Assembly: GCA_029553545.1 (NCBI GenBank)
Contig: JAKPKU010000103.1
Location: forward strand, 1-50,281
Length of the DNA: 50,281 bases
Direction of reading: 5' to 3'
From: Candidatus Cloacimonadota bacterium
GTDB lineage: Bacteria; Cloacimonadota; Cloacimonadia; Cloacimonadales; WRIO01
The notes beneath the pieces were generated by a model that saw only the letters and a program-made list of their open reading frames with translations, did not search any database and was not told where the DNA came from. Position 1 is the stretch's first letter, and every line of letters starts with the position of its first letter. Positions 41,509 through 50,226 of the stretch are shown here, one piece after another. The position numbers were made by a program, and so were the translations under genes.

Positions 41509-42090
41509 ATGAAAGTATATTTATCAGGTGATCATAAATTTCCTAAACGCATAGGGGATGGTATATTAGCTTATTATGCAAATAATAATGTAGTGATTTT
41601 ACGCAAATCAGTGAAGAGAGCGATATTGCCTCAAAATATAAATATCAAGAATAATCAGCCATATCTCTGTGCTTTGTGGCAAGAAATGCCTTTGCAGGTA
41701 AAGACTCTTTTCACAGATTATGCAAAGTTTTTTAAGATGGACACCAAGCAAAAGAGGACACAGGGGGTGTCTGCATTTAGTATGTTTATCTACTTTATTT
41801 ATCGTGCACAGAAGCGTTTTGGTACATTGATCAAAGATATGAGTATTGACTTTGTTTTGAGCATTTTTCACATGTTTAATAGCCTGAATAAATTAATGAA
41901 GGAGTCACTCTTATACCGCCTTACAATGAAGTTGCCAACGAGATTTAGGCATCTTGTGAAGAAAAAGCAAGTCTTGGAAGACAAAGAAGAATGTTCAATA
42001 CCGAATTATTCGATTCAAAAGGTCGATGAAAAAGCGAATGATGGTGACACTTGCCAATCAGTAACTGGTCAAGACTTAGATGGGGGATAG
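41509..42090 (+). CDS. uncharacterised protein, repeat-flanked
   Basis: A 193-residue protein I do not recognise. The N-terminal KVYLSGDHKFPKRIGDGILA followed by YYANNNVVILRKS looks like a small beta-hairpin module. A lysine/arginine-rich central part (TKQKRTQGVSAFSMFIYFIY; YRAQKRFG) and a helical stretch follow, then a polar C-terminus rich in Asp and Glu. No signal peptide is obvious; one hydrophobic patch FSMFIYFIYRA is too short to be sure of. Start: ATG at 41509 with AAGGAG six bases upstream. It lies alone, pointing away from gpsA, with repeats B3 and R3 in front and A2 just behind, and could be a mobile or lineage-specific gene. Confidence 0.5.
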   Translation: MKVYLSGDHKFPKRIGDGILAYYANNNVVILRKSVKRAILPQNINIKNNQPYLCALWQEMPLQVKTLFTDYAKFFKMDTKQKRTQGVSAFSMFIYFIYRAQKRFGTLIKDMSIDFVLSIFHMFNSLNKLMKESLLYRLTMKLPTRFRHLVKKKQVLEDKEECSIPNYSIQKVDEKANDGDTCQSVTGQDLDGG

Positions 42091-42100
42091 GAGCAGAAAT

Positions 42101-42127
42101 AATGTAGGGTCGAGCTTTGCTCGTCTG
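42101..42127 (+). repeat. short hairpin motif A, copy 2
   Basis: AATGTAGGGTCGAGCTTTGC followed by TCGTCTG, ten bases after the stop of the unknown ORF. CGAGC-TTT-GCTCG forms a five-base-pair hairpin. It matches the motif at 18452-18478 with four differences. Confidence 0.5.
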
Positions 42128-42214
42128 GTTTTACGACAAAATCGTATGCAACGAAGCCGTTGAATTGAGTGTTAAGTGTTTTTGTTTTTTGTACTAATTA
42201 CTTAATTTATATAT

Positions 42215-42259
42215 TTAAAAAAAATATAAAAAAAAAGAGACACTATCAATAAGTGTCTC
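42215..42259 (-). terminator. intrinsic terminator of the mobB-like gene
   Basis: GAGACACT (42237-42244) and AGTGTCTC (42252-42259) are exact inverted arms. On the minus strand the stem is followed by a long run of T broken only by A residues (42236-42215), an ideal U tract. It lies 20 bases after the stop of the gene at 42280. Confidence 0.85.
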
Positions 42260-42279
42260 GTCTAAATGAAATTATAATA

Positions 42280-43041
42280 CTATACTTTTATTTTTTCTCT
42301 AAAAGAAACTTCTACTTGATCACCAGGCTTATAGCCTTTAAGATTGCTACATACTGCTACTAAGACATCATTAAGAATATCCGTTACAAAGCTATTTACC
42401 ATGACTTCTTCACCATTAAAATGCAGGCTAAAGTTTTCTGGGCGTCTTACTGCACAATCTTCTCGTGTTTTGAGCCCTTTTAATATTTGAGCTGTCAATT
42501 CATAGCAATTCAAGCCACAATGACCGCAATATCCATCTTTATGAAAGGGTAATACATCAAATACTTTATCTATAATCAGCTGAACTAATTTGTCGATATT
42601 AGTTCTTGCATTGATAGCAGGAATACCTTTATACTCGCTAATTTGTTCAGAAACAGGTCCACTAATAGCAAATACTCTATCATCAAATAATTCAATCAAT
42701 TGTTCTTCATTTTGTGCACATATAATTTTTGGTAAAGGTGATTCTTTAATACCCTCTACAATAACCCAGTCTGTGTGCATATGGTCGAGCATATCTTTAA
42801 GATTAAGTTGTCTATTCCAAATCATAAATGTTTTATCAAGTCCGCGAGCAATAACTGATTCACGATTTGCTTGTAAGTGTCTCCATGAATTAGATCCTTC
42901 GCGATCCATTTCAAAACCTTCCATATGAATATCTTTAATTGATGATACAGAATACCCTCTTTGTTTAAGGCTTTTCATAACTTCTTCACACACAGTTGTT
43001 TTACCACTATGATGCAAGCCAGATACACTAAATACTTTCAT
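42280..43041 (-). CDS. MobB-like GTPase with a C-terminal cysteine-cluster domain
   Basis: A 253-residue protein. Residues 1-160 are a MobB-type P-loop domain: Walker A SGLHHSGKTTVCEE (7-20), switch-like DREGSNSWRH and WVIVEGIKESPLPKI (the MobB VEGYK-like phrase). Residues 170-200 carry GYCGHCGLNCYELTAQILKG and EDC, with Cys172, 175, 179 and 196 spaced like a 4Fe-4S or zinc site. MobB proteins assist molybdopterin-guanine dinucleotide loading; the two-domain form occurs in anaerobes and archaea. No molybdenum cofactor or molybdoenzyme gene is in the window. It overlaps the end of the GerW gene by 14 bases. Confidence 0.75.
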   Translation of the reverse strand: MKVFSVSGLHHSGKTTVCEEVMKSLKQRGYSVSSIKDIHMEGFEMDREGSNSWRHLQANRESVIARGLDKTFMIWNRQLNLKDMLDHMHTDWVIVEGIKESPLPKIICAQNEEQLIELFDDRVFAISGPVSEQISEYKGIPAINARTNIDKLVQLIIDKVFDVLPFHKDGYCGHCGLNCYELTAQILKGLKTREDCAVRRPENFSLHFNGEEVMVNSFVTDILNDVLVAVCSNLKGYKPGDQVEVSFREKIKV

Positions 43042-43405
43042 TTTTTTTCTTTGACCTTTCTTTTATCTTTCTTAATCTATAAACAAATGTGAATATTACG
43101 CTTAAAATCATTACCAAATCACCCAAAGAGAAGATAGGAATAAATCTTGTCTTTTCTTCCGTTATCTCCAGTGCACCTATTGGAGTGGTTTTAACCATGC
43201 CACCACCGCCGCCTGCATCTGAATTATCATTATTATCGGTATTTAAAGTCAGGCTTGCGCCACCAGCGCCAAATGCGTATTGTGCCTTAGCAATTGGTAC
43301 GACTGTCTTTTTACCTTCTTTAATTGGTTCACCAAAAATTATAGCTACATTTGCAGTTGCATGGAACTTTTCAGTAAATGATTGAAAAATGTCTTTTACA
43401 CTCAT
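43028..43405 (-). CDS. GerW/YtfJ family protein
   Basis: A 125-residue protein of the GerW (YtfJ) family. VKDIFQSFTEKFHATANVA, IFGEPIKEGKKTVVPIAK, then a glycine-rich GAGGASLTL and GGGGGMVKTTPIGALEI segment are the family's hallmarks. Family members are best known as spore proteins of Bacillus but also occur in non-spore-formers, where their role is unknown. The C-terminus LGDLVMILSVIFTFVYRLR is a probable membrane anchor. The start at 43405 is chosen for its GAGGT ribosome-binding site; a longer frame from 43435 adds ten unconserved residues. Confidence 0.85.
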   Translation of the reverse strand: MSVKDIFQSFTEKFHATANVAIIFGEPIKEGKKTVVPIAKAQYAFGAGGASLTLNTDNNDNSDAGGGGGMVKTTPIGALEITEEKTRFIPIFSLGDLVMILSVIFTFVYRLRKIKERSKKKNESI

Positions 43406-43505
43406 AAATACCTCACTTTCAATGATAATATACATTATTTTTGATAATATGCAAGTATTTCTTGATTATTTTTCAACTTAAATAAAAATGACTATAGAGG
43501 TCTTA

Positions 43506-44765
43506 ATGAAAGTAATACAAATTAAATATTTAAATCTATTTGCTTTATTGATTTTAAGCTGTTCACTCTTTGGGCAGGTCAATAAATACCCTTTAGATAC
43601 TGATTATCATAAGAATAAGGATGTACTTAGCTCGATCAATAGATGGTCAAAAGCCTATCCAAGCGTCTTTTATTCTGAGGTTATTGGCTATTCCAGCAAT
43701 GATAAATTACCTATTAGAAGTTTTAAAATATCATTCAATCCAAATGAAAAGCAGTTTGATAAGCCTTCTATACTAATAATTGGGCAAATACATGCATCGG
43801 AGCCTTTAGGAGTTGAAATATGCATGGGCTTTGCAGAATACTTATTAAAGAATTATCAAAAAAATGAGAGGATAAAGAGTTTATTAAGAGCATATAGCTT
43901 TCATTTTATTCCTACACTCAACCCCGAAGGCTTCGAAGTTGTTAGCTCTGGGACATATGCAAATCATAGAAAGAATAAATCGGACACAAATGCTAATAAA
44001 CGTTTTGATAGAGGAATTGACGGTGTTGACATAAATAGAAACTTCCCTCTTAATTGGAATAATGAAATACAATCACTTTCAACAGACCCGTACTATGCTG
44101 GTCCAAGCCCTGCTTCTGAGAACGAAACAATTGCGATAATGGACTATATGAGACGTGAAAGATTTTATTTAACAGTCAATTATCATAGCTCTTTCTTAGG
44201 AGATCACAATGAAAGAATCTTCTTCCCCTGGAATTGGTCTGGTACTAAATCTCCTCATTGGCATGAAATGAAAGCCATTGCTACTATATTTTCTAAAAAC
44301 TTAAAAGGTGATTACTCTACGTCAAATTACTTAGTTCACACAGGCAATACATCAAAGGTTGGTTTTTTTAGGGATTGGGCATACTCAGAAACAGGCACTT
44401 ACTTCTTTGATATTGAAGTTGGCGGTATTTACAAAAAGAAATCTATAATATTCCCTGAAAACAAAATGAGGCAGGTTATTGTAAACAAAAATATTCAAGC
44501 CCTTGTTAATACCTTAGAGTATCTCGATATCAATACCAAGAGAATAAAAATTATAAATGAAAACAGCAAACCTGTCATACTATCTCCCATATGTTACAAT
44601 ACTTTAAATCAAACACAAGTAAAGCCACTAATGAGTAATGAAAAAGGTATGCTATTTATTTTTATACCTCAAGATAAAAAAAAGATAAACCTATATATAG
44701 CCGATAAGAAATATATAGTAAAAAAATCAAATAACAATAAAGCTACGATAACTATAAAAGAATAG
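43506..44765 (+). CDS. exported M14 zinc carboxypeptidase
   Basis: A 419-residue protein with a signal peptide (LNLFALLILSCSLFG, cleaved near Gln24; a lipobox is less likely). Zinc ligands His96 and Glu99 lie in IIGQIHASEPLGVE, and His227 in TVNYHSSFLG. Substrate-binding Asn-Arg (177-178) is in GVDINRNFPLNW and catalytic Glu304 in FFDIEVGG. The spacing is that of the M14 family. The last ~100 residues form a beta-rich extra domain. The start at 43506 follows AGAGG; ATG at 43488 has no ribosome-binding site. It degrades peptides outside the inner membrane. It is convergent with arcA, ten bases apart. Confidence 0.88.
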   Translation: MKVIQIKYLNLFALLILSCSLFGQVNKYPLDTDYHKNKDVLSSINRWSKAYPSVFYSEVIGYSSNDKLPIRSFKISFNPNEKQFDKPSILIIGQIHASEPLGVEICMGFAEYLLKNYQKNERIKSLLRAYSFHFIPTLNPEGFEVVSSGTYANHRKNKSDTNANKRFDRGIDGVDINRNFPLNWNNEIQSLSTDPYYAGPSPASENETIAIMDYMRRERFYLTVNYHSSFLGDHNERIFFPWNWSGTKSPHWHEMKAIATIFSKNLKGDYSTSNYLVHTGNTSKVGFFRDWAYSETGTYFFDIEVGGIYKKKSIIFPENKMRQVIVNKNIQALVNTLEYLDINTKRIKIINENSKPVILSPICYNTLNQTQVKPLMSNEKGMLFIFIPQDKKKINLYIADKKYIVKKSNNNKATITIKE

Positions 44766-44775
44766 GCAAAGGGGA

Positions 44776-46026
44776 TTATAAGTTTACATTATCTCTTAAA
44801 ACTGGCATGGTCATGCATCTGGCTCCACCTCCACCACGTGACAATTCAGCGCCTGTTATAGCAATTGCATAGCGATCATAATCCGATAGATTTACTTTTC
44901 CTAAAATGATATCTTGTGCTTCGATACGCGGCATTGATGCAACCTTGTCGAGCTGTTCAAATGTTCGATAATTTCTTCCATAACCAATAATCTTGCCAGG
45001 CGCCATAGTAAAGAAGTTAGCACCACACATCCATTGTTCACGCTCTTGGTGCAATCTTTCAGTTCCACCACATAATACGGGTTCTAATTCAATGCCAACC
45101 TTTTTTAAGGAGTCAATCAAATTATCTTCCATGGTAAGCTTTTGTTTATCATTTGACAAATCTATATGAACTACGCCTAATCTGTCTTCTCCGAGCAGCA
45201 CTGGGTTGTAGGCAACACAATAGTTTTTATCGATCATTGTAAAAATCATATCAAGATGGATCATTGCACGTTCTTTTGGCATTATAACGGCGAATACATG
45301 CTTAATTTGCTCAATCTTTTTGAACTTTTCAATAAGAAAATCGATAGCTTCAGTATTGGTTCTTTCAGAAAGTCCAATTGCCAAAACATCATCTCTAAGC
45401 ACGAGAATATCACCACCCTCAAAGCTTATCTCAGCTTCAAAACCATTCATTTTATCAATATAAAAACCTGCAGGCTTAAACTCTTGATGATGTGAAAAGA
45501 TACTATGTAAAATGGTAGCTTCAGTAGAACGTATCTCATTTGCCATTGCACCTGTAAGAACATGTTCATTGATTACAATAGTGCTATCGCGCGTATAAAC
45601 AAAGTTCGGTAGAGGCTTCAAAGCATATTTATCATTTGTTAAGAAATTACTGAGATTATCTTTATGTTTTTCTACTCCTATTAATAATTTATTAGCTAAT
45701 GCACTGGCATCAAGACGCATAAGCTCTTCTCTTATGTTAAATGCTGATTTTATATCTTTGGTTAATGATTTAAGTAATTCTTCTTTGACACTTTCATCTT
45801 GGAAAATATCTGCTAATAAGTCTTTTATATAATAAACATTGGAATGTAGTTTTAATATCTCACTGAGCTCTCTATGTTCTTTGATAGCAGAATTTAAGCT
45901 TAGTATGTCATCATATAACAATTCATTAGAAGTTTTTGGTGTCATCAATTCGATCTCAGCGCCTGGCTCATGAATTATTACTTTTCTAAGTCTACCTATC
46001 TCTGACTTGATGGATACATTTTCCAT
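44776..46026 (-). CDS. arcA: arginine deiminase
   Basis: A 416-residue enzyme hydrolysing arginine to citrulline and ammonia, the first step of the energy-yielding arginine deiminase pathway. IGRLRKVIIHEPGAE, NFVYTRDSTIVI, SFEGGDILVLRDD, MIHLDMIFTMID and the C-terminal GGGGARCMTMPVLRD with catalytic Cys404 are all diagnostic. A GGAGGAG ribosome-binding site precedes it. The usual partners arcB (ornithine carbamoyltransferase), arcC and the arcD antiporter are absent from the window. It lies alone on the minus strand after a 570-bp gap. Confidence 0.96.
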   Translation of the reverse strand: MENVSIKSEIGRLRKVIIHEPGAEIELMTPKTSNELLYDDILSLNSAIKEHRELSEILKLHSNVYYIKDLLADIFQDESVKEELLKSLTKDIKSAFNIREELMRLDASALANKLLIGVEKHKDNLSNFLTNDKYALKPLPNFVYTRDSTIVINEHVLTGAMANEIRSTEATILHSIFSHHQEFKPAGFYIDKMNGFEAEISFEGGDILVLRDDVLAIGLSERTNTEAIDFLIEKFKKIEQIKHVFAVIMPKERAMIHLDMIFTMIDKNYCVAYNPVLLGEDRLGVVHIDLSNDKQKLTMEDNLIDSLKKVGIELEPVLCGGTERLHQEREQWMCGANFFTMAPGKIIGYGRNYRTFEQLDKVASMPRIEAQDIILGKVNLSDYDRYAIAITGAELSRGGGGARCMTMPVLRDNVNL

Positions 46027-46593
46027 TTACACTCCTCCATTATTATCTATTCATTTTAAAAGTCAAAATCTATTACTATGACATTTTGTCAAGTAAACAG
46101 TCAAAAAATTATATATACTACTAAAAACTTGAAAAGTAAACATGATTTTTATGTTATAAATAGAGGATTATTGACAATATAGTAGTGATTATCAGAGAAT
46201 ATAATTATTCAAATATCTTATAATTTTGAGAACAGTTTTTATAAATGAAAATGGATTCAGACTGTCTCATTTTAAATTAATAAAGGGTGTTGGTTAATGC
46301 ATAATTCAAATATACAGGCTTGAAGAATACTGAAAGATGACAATTGAGAGATGAAATGTAATTGATCTAATCCGATTAAAGATAATTGTTCATACAAAAA
46401 AATCACATCTAAACCCGCTTGTAGTAGGCATCTGCTGATTTAGGTGAAAATAGTTTTCGAAAAACTCCGTTTTGTAAGCCCTATATATATAGAGGGTGTT
46501 GTTTTTATTTATGATTTTTCTTTATTCTTTTATACGATATTTTGATTACTATACAACAGCCTCTAATATTAAGACTATTTGCTCTATGAGCTC
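46027..46593. other. 570-bp intergenic region with repeat R2
   Basis: Between the arcA start and the end of the small exported protein gene, both on the minus strand. It holds a TTGACA on the minus strand (46092-46087) without a good -10, AT-rich sequence, and repeat R2 (46400-46570) lying only 24 bases from the neighbouring stop codon. No coding frame is seen. Confidence 0.6.
46400..46570 (+). repeat. dispersed ~170-bp repeat R, copy 2
   Basis: The best-preserved copy. AAATCACATCTAAACCC (46400-46416), a perfect GTTTTCGAAAAC palindrome (46453-46464), the hairpin CCCTATATATATAGAGGG (46479-46496) and CTATACAACAGCCTCTAAT near the end. It aligns with R1 with two short indels. Confidence 0.85.
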
Positions 46594-47013
46594 TTAATTC
46601 GTATCTGCAATGAGAGACAAAAATATATCAATAAATTCATCAAGCTCACTATAAATGACATTAGCAATACTATCAAGATGTTTTATGCCAACAAATCCCA
46701 GCCGATTATATCCATAAATATCTATATCACCCATAGATATCAAGATAGTATAATTGTAAATGATCGAGTTGCCTTCCCAATCCTTATCGTCCTGAAACCT
46801 ATCCATCGTATCGATCACAATCTTAAAGTGCGGCTCTGTTTTATTATAGGTAATAGTATATGCTGGCGATTTTCTTATTAAATCTCTAAACTTTGATACA
46901 AGAATAAGCCCATTGGAGTCATCAGCATTGTTGACTATCTCTACCGGAATAATCTCTGCAAAGACGCTCACGGTTAACAATAATAAGAATAAGAATATAA
47001 TACCTTTTTTCAT
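46594..47013 (-). CDS. small exported protein, unknown
   Basis: A 139-residue protein with a signal peptide (MKKGIIFLFLLLLTVSVFA, cleaved before EIIPVE). The mature part of about 120 residues alternates strands and helices, with YTITYNKTEPHFKIVIDTMD, IIYNYTILIS and GIKHLDSIANVIYSELDEFID. No known family is recognised. The second of two ATG codons is preferred because it stands five bases from AGGAGG. It lies divergent from the DUF975 membrane protein gene; repeat R2 follows its stop codon. Confidence 0.6.
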   Translation of the reverse strand: MKKGIIFLFLLLLTVSVFAEIIPVEIVNNADDSNGLILVSKFRDLIRKSPAYTITYNKTEPHFKIVIDTMDRFQDDKDWEGNSIIYNYTILISMGDIDIYGYNRLGFVGIKHLDSIANVIYSELDEFIDIFLSLIADTN

Positions 47014-47111
47014 CATACCCTCCTAATAGTTTATTTATTTAATTAGCTGTATAAAGACTTACCATATATCATACTTCCTGTCAAATACTATTTGACTTAT
47101 CTCATTTTCTC

Positions 47112-47139
47112 TTGACATATTTCTGGTTTTAATTATTTA
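47112..47139 (+). promoter_or_regulatory. promoter of the DUF975 gene
   Basis: TTGACA (47112-47117), 16-base spacer, TATTTA (47134-47139), followed by GGGGGAG (47147-47153 region) and ATG at 47156. Confidence 0.55.
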
Positions 47140-47155
47140 AACACATGGGGGAGAC

Positions 47156-47737
47156 ATGGATATAGATTCTATAAAAGACTTTGCCAGAGCGAGTTTAAAA
47201 GAGAATATAATAACAATGGCAATAATGTGCTTAATAATTCTACTATCAATTATTTGTATCGCTTTAGCTTCAATCAAATACTATTATCTATTAGTTCTTT
47301 ACTTTTTTATTCCTGCACCATTGATCATGGGTTTAGTAAAATCTTCTATGAAAATTGTACGCAATGAAGATATCACCGTAGGCACAATCTTAGAAGGCTT
47401 TAAAGGGTTTCACCGTGTCATCTTGGCAGGAATAATTACCAATTTTTATGTTTTGCTTTGGTCACTACTTTTCATTTTTCCAGGTATGATAGCCAGATAC
47501 TCATATTCAATGACCTTTTATCTCCTTGCTGATAATCCTAATATGACCACTTTTGAGGCTATTAGATCCAGTAAATCCATTATGAAAGAGCATAGAATGG
47601 ACCTTGTTTTTCTTGAAACTTCATTTACTTGGTGGATGCTTTTTGGTATTTTGACCGCTGGTATTGGGCTTTTGTGGGTTATTCCCTATTATCAAACTGC
47701 TATTGCAACCTTATACGATCATATTAGAAGAGATTAA
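47156..47737 (+). CDS. DUF975-like integral membrane protein
   Basis: A 193-residue protein with about five membrane segments. The layout of DUF975 is visible: an N-terminal amphipathic helix (IKDFARASLKENIITMA), YYYLLVLYFFIPAPLIMGL, the VGTILEGFKGFHRVILAG loop, LLWSLLFIFPGMIARYSYSM with the family's FIPGI-like turn, and the cytoplasmic AIRSSKSIMKEHRMDLV repeat before the last helices ending ATLYDHIRRD. The function of the family is unknown. It is a single gene between divergent and convergent neighbours. Confidence 0.75.
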   Translation: MDIDSIKDFARASLKENIITMAIMCLIILLSIICIALASIKYYYLLVLYFFIPAPLIMGLVKSSMKIVRNEDITVGTILEGFKGFHRVILAGIITNFYVLLWSLLFIFPGMIARYSYSMTFYLLADNPNMTTFEAIRSSKSIMKEHRMDLVFLETSFTWWMLFGILTAGIGLLWVIPYYQTAIATLYDHIRRD

Positions 47738-47752
47738 ATAGGTTTTATTTTA

Positions 47753-47781
47753 TAAAAAAAGGTGCAGGGAATCTCTGCACC
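47753..47781 (-). terminator. intrinsic terminator after nuoF
   Basis: GGTGCAG (47761-47767) and CTGCACC (47775-47781) are exact inverted arms with a 7-base loop. On the minus strand the stem is followed by TTTTTTT (47760-47753). It lies 27 bases after the nuoF stop and shows that the nuoE-nuoF transcript ends there. Confidence 0.8.
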
Positions 47782-47807
47782 AATATAGTATTAACCTAAT
47801 AGTAAAA

Positions 47808-49370
47808 TTATTCTTTCATTATTGCTAAAAACTCGTCTTTATAGTTATCCAGTGCAGACTGAATGGGCATGATTAAAGATTGTCCAAGAGCACAGAAAGC
47901 TGTGTGTTTCATTGTGTCAGCTAAGAGGAGCATTTTATCAAGGTCCTCTTTTTTACCTATACCATTTCTTATTCTATTAATCATCATGAAGAGCTCTTGA
48001 GTTCCTTTACTACAAGGGCTACATTTACCGCAAGATTCATGTCTGAAAAAGCGAATTACGGAATACAACATTTCAACCATGCTAAAGTCTTCTCCAATAA
48101 CTAAAATTGCACCTGAGCCAAGCACAGCGGAGTATTCTTTTAAGCTTGCATAGTCCATTTTTACATCGAGTAAGTTCTCAGGTATAAAGACACCTGCAGC
48201 ACCACCAACTAAAGCAGCTTTGAATTTTTTATCTTGTTTCATACCGCCGCCATAATTGTTTATTATTTCTCTTAAAGAAACCCCCATGTCAACTTCGCAG
48301 AGTCCTGGGTATGCTACGTCGCCTAAAATAGTATAGACTTTTGTTCCTGTAGATTCTTCAGGTCCATGTTTTTTGAATGCTGCAGCACCATTTTTTATAA
48401 TAAAGGGTATATTTGAGAGTGTTTCAACATTGTTGACTACTGTAGGTCTTTGCCAAGCACCTTTTACACCAGGGAATGGAGGCTTTGAACGAGGGGTGCC
48501 TCTGTAGCCTTCCATAGACTCAATGAGAGCGGTTTCTTCACCGCAAACATAAGCGCCAGCACCTATCTTGATTTTAATAACCATATTATAGCCAGTATCA
48601 AATATATTCTCACCCAAGATGCCATATTCAAGACACTGTTCAATTGCCTTTTTTACTCTACTAATACAGAGTTTATACTCACCTCTAATATAGATGTATG
48701 CTTCATGAGCTCCTACAGCGTATGCAGCGAGCATTACGCCTTCGAGCAGTTTATGTGGATCGCCTTCCATGATGAGTCTATCTTTAAATGTGCCAGGCTC
48801 ACCTTCGTCAGCATTTACTACAATTAGCTTATCTTGAACATCAATGGGTGCGGTAAAGCTCCATTTTAATCCTGTAGGGAAGCCTGCACCACCACGACCA
48901 CGTAAACCAGATTGTTTTACCTCTTCAATTACATCGTTTGGTTTTAGTTGAGTTAAGGCTTTTTCCCATGCTTCATAACCTCCAACAGCCAGGTATTCGT
49001 CGATGTTCTCAGGGTCTATTAGTCCAGAGTTATCAAGTACTATTCTATTGCTATAATTATAATTGTATTTTTCGACGGCTTCTTTGTTGTAGATGAGCTT
49101 CTTAATAGGTCTGCCTTTAATAAGGTGTTCTTTGATTATCAGATCTATGTCGTCAATTTTAAGATTGTAATAAATGGTATTTTCAGGGAAAATAGACAAG
49201 CAGATACCCGAGCCGAGTGGACCAAGTGGACCTGATTCAAGTATTTTAATTTCATCATCAAGTTTATAATCAATAAGTTTTTGCTCAAAGATGTCTTTGA
49301 ATTCCACTACCCCTGCAAGTTTTGATGTTTCATCTATTGCAAGAAGAATATGACCTCTATATATTTTCAT
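47808..49370 (-). CDS. NuoF/HndC-type NADH-binding flavoprotein subunit
   Basis: A 520-residue subunit of NADH dehydrogenase or NAD(P)-linked hydrogenase/formate dehydrogenase complexes. The core has [19 protein letters not shown] (NADH site), [17 protein letters not shown] (FMN site), [19 protein letters not shown], and the 4Fe-4S ligands in [16 protein letters not shown] with the last Cys in TAFCALGQS. The first ~110 residues correspond in place to the thioredoxin-like 2Fe-2S domain of HydB/HndC proteins, but the usual four cysteines are missing. There is no C-terminal ferredoxin domain. It overlaps the end of nuoE by four bases; no catalytic partner subunit is in the window. Confidence 0.92.
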   Translation of the reverse strand: MKIYRGHILLAIDETSKLAGVVEFKDIFEQKLIDYKLDDEIKILESGPLGPLGSGICLSIFPENTIYYNLKIDDIDLIIKEHLIKGRPIKKLIYNKEAVEKYNYNYSNRIVLDNSGLIDPENIDEYLAVGGYEAWEKALTQLKPNDVIEEVKQSGLRGRGGAGFPTGLKWSFTAPIDVQDKLIVVNADEGEPGTFKDRLIMEGDPHKLLEGVMLAAYAVGAHEAYIYIRGEYKLCISRVKKAIEQCLEYGILGENIFDTGYNMVIKIKIGAGAYVCGEETALIESMEGYRGTPRSKPPFPGVKGAWQRPTVVNNVETLSNIPFIIKNGAAAFKKHGPEESTGTKVYTILGDVAYPGLCEVDMGVSLREIINNYGGGMKQDKKFKAALVGGAAGVFIPENLLDVKMDYASLKEYSAVLGSGAILVIGEDFSMVEMLYSVIRFFRHESCGKCSPCSKGTQELFMMINRIRNGIGKKEDLDKMLLLADTMKHTAFCALGQSLIMPIQSALDNYKDEFLAIMKE

Positions 49371-49825
49371 AGCTTTTCTCCTTTCAATTTATCAATGATA
49401 ACAGCAACTTTTTCTTCAGTCAAATCACCATAGACATCTTCATTAATCATCATAACAGGCGCATTACCACAGACTCCGAGACAAGCGCAGGTTTCGAGAG
49501 TGAATTGTTCATCGCCAGTTGTTTCACCAACTTTAATATTAAGCAATTCTCTTAACTTTGCAATTATTTTATCAGAGCCTTTTAAGAAGCAAGGTGGAGA
49601 CTCGCATAAGCGAATAATGTTTTTTCCTCTTGGCTTTGTGCTGAACATGGTATAGAAGGTGAGCACCCCGTATATGTGTGCAGGAGCAACACGAAGATAC
49701 TTCCCAACGGCAGCGACAGCTTCTTCAGAAATATAGTTTTGAGGGTGATTATCCTGAATGTCATGTAAGATATAAATAAGGTTTTCTCTTTCAGGGGTGT
49801 ACTTACTAAAAATCTTTTCGTACAT
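49367..49825 (-). CDS. NuoE/HndA-type 2Fe-2S subunit
   Basis: A 152-residue thioredoxin-like ferredoxin. The 2Fe-2S ligands are CESPPC (x4 spacing) and CLGVC (x3 spacing, in ETCACLGVCGNAPVMMIN). The N-terminal helical part NLIYILHDIQDNHPQNYISEEAVAAVGKYLRV and HIYGVLTFYTMFSTKPRG are typical of NuoE. It passes electrons between the FMN subunit and partners. AAGGAAGGAG precedes the start codon. With nuoF it forms a two-gene transcript that starts at a TTGACA-type promoter and ends at the hairpin at 47753-47781. Confidence 0.95.
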   Translation of the reverse strand: MYEKIFSKYTPERENLIYILHDIQDNHPQNYISEEAVAAVGKYLRVAPAHIYGVLTFYTMFSTKPRGKNIIRLCESPPCFLKGSDKIIAKLRELLNIKVGETTGDEQFTLETCACLGVCGNAPVMMINEDVYGDLTEEKVAVIIDKLKGEKL

Positions 49826-50226
49826 ACTATCTCCTTCCTTTATGATATAGATTTTAATATTATTCTAATTAATCCATATTCAATCTAAGTCATATTCTGA
49901 CATAAAAAATAATTTTGTCAATACTTTTTTATAATATTTTACATTTTTTACTAAAATATACATTTATAATGAATAAATTAGATAAAAAAATTAGGAGTTC
50001 TTTTCGATTATTTGTCAATTTTTAAAAATATAATGCAAAAACCTATCAAGATTATACATATATGAAGAATCAAATCGTAAATTTAGTATGAGCTATAATA
50101 TGTAAAAAGATATGTATAAAATCGACTATTCTGCACTTTTTAACAAAAAGTAATAATTTTTATTGACATAGAATTAATAAGTTTAAAAGTTAGCATAGAA
50201 TATAAAAATTAAAAAGGAGGTCAGTA
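49826..50226. other. 400-bp divergent intergenic region between nuoE and kdd
   Basis: Very AT-rich. Apart from the nuoE promoter it holds a TTGACA on the plus strand (50163-50168) without a clear -10 partner at normal distance, and the ribosome-binding site AAGGAGGT (50214-50221) for the gene at 50227. No repeat of families A, B or R and no coding frame are seen. Confidence 0.5.
49892..49921 (-). promoter_or_regulatory. possible promoter of nuoE-nuoF
   Basis: Minus-strand TTGACA (49921-49916), 18-base spacer, GAATAT (49897-49892), about 65 bases before the nuoE start codon. Confidence 0.45.

Noticed and set aside
42590-42928. 112-codon plus-strand frame
   Set aside because: Antisense to the MobB-like gene, whose motifs are intact; no start signals.
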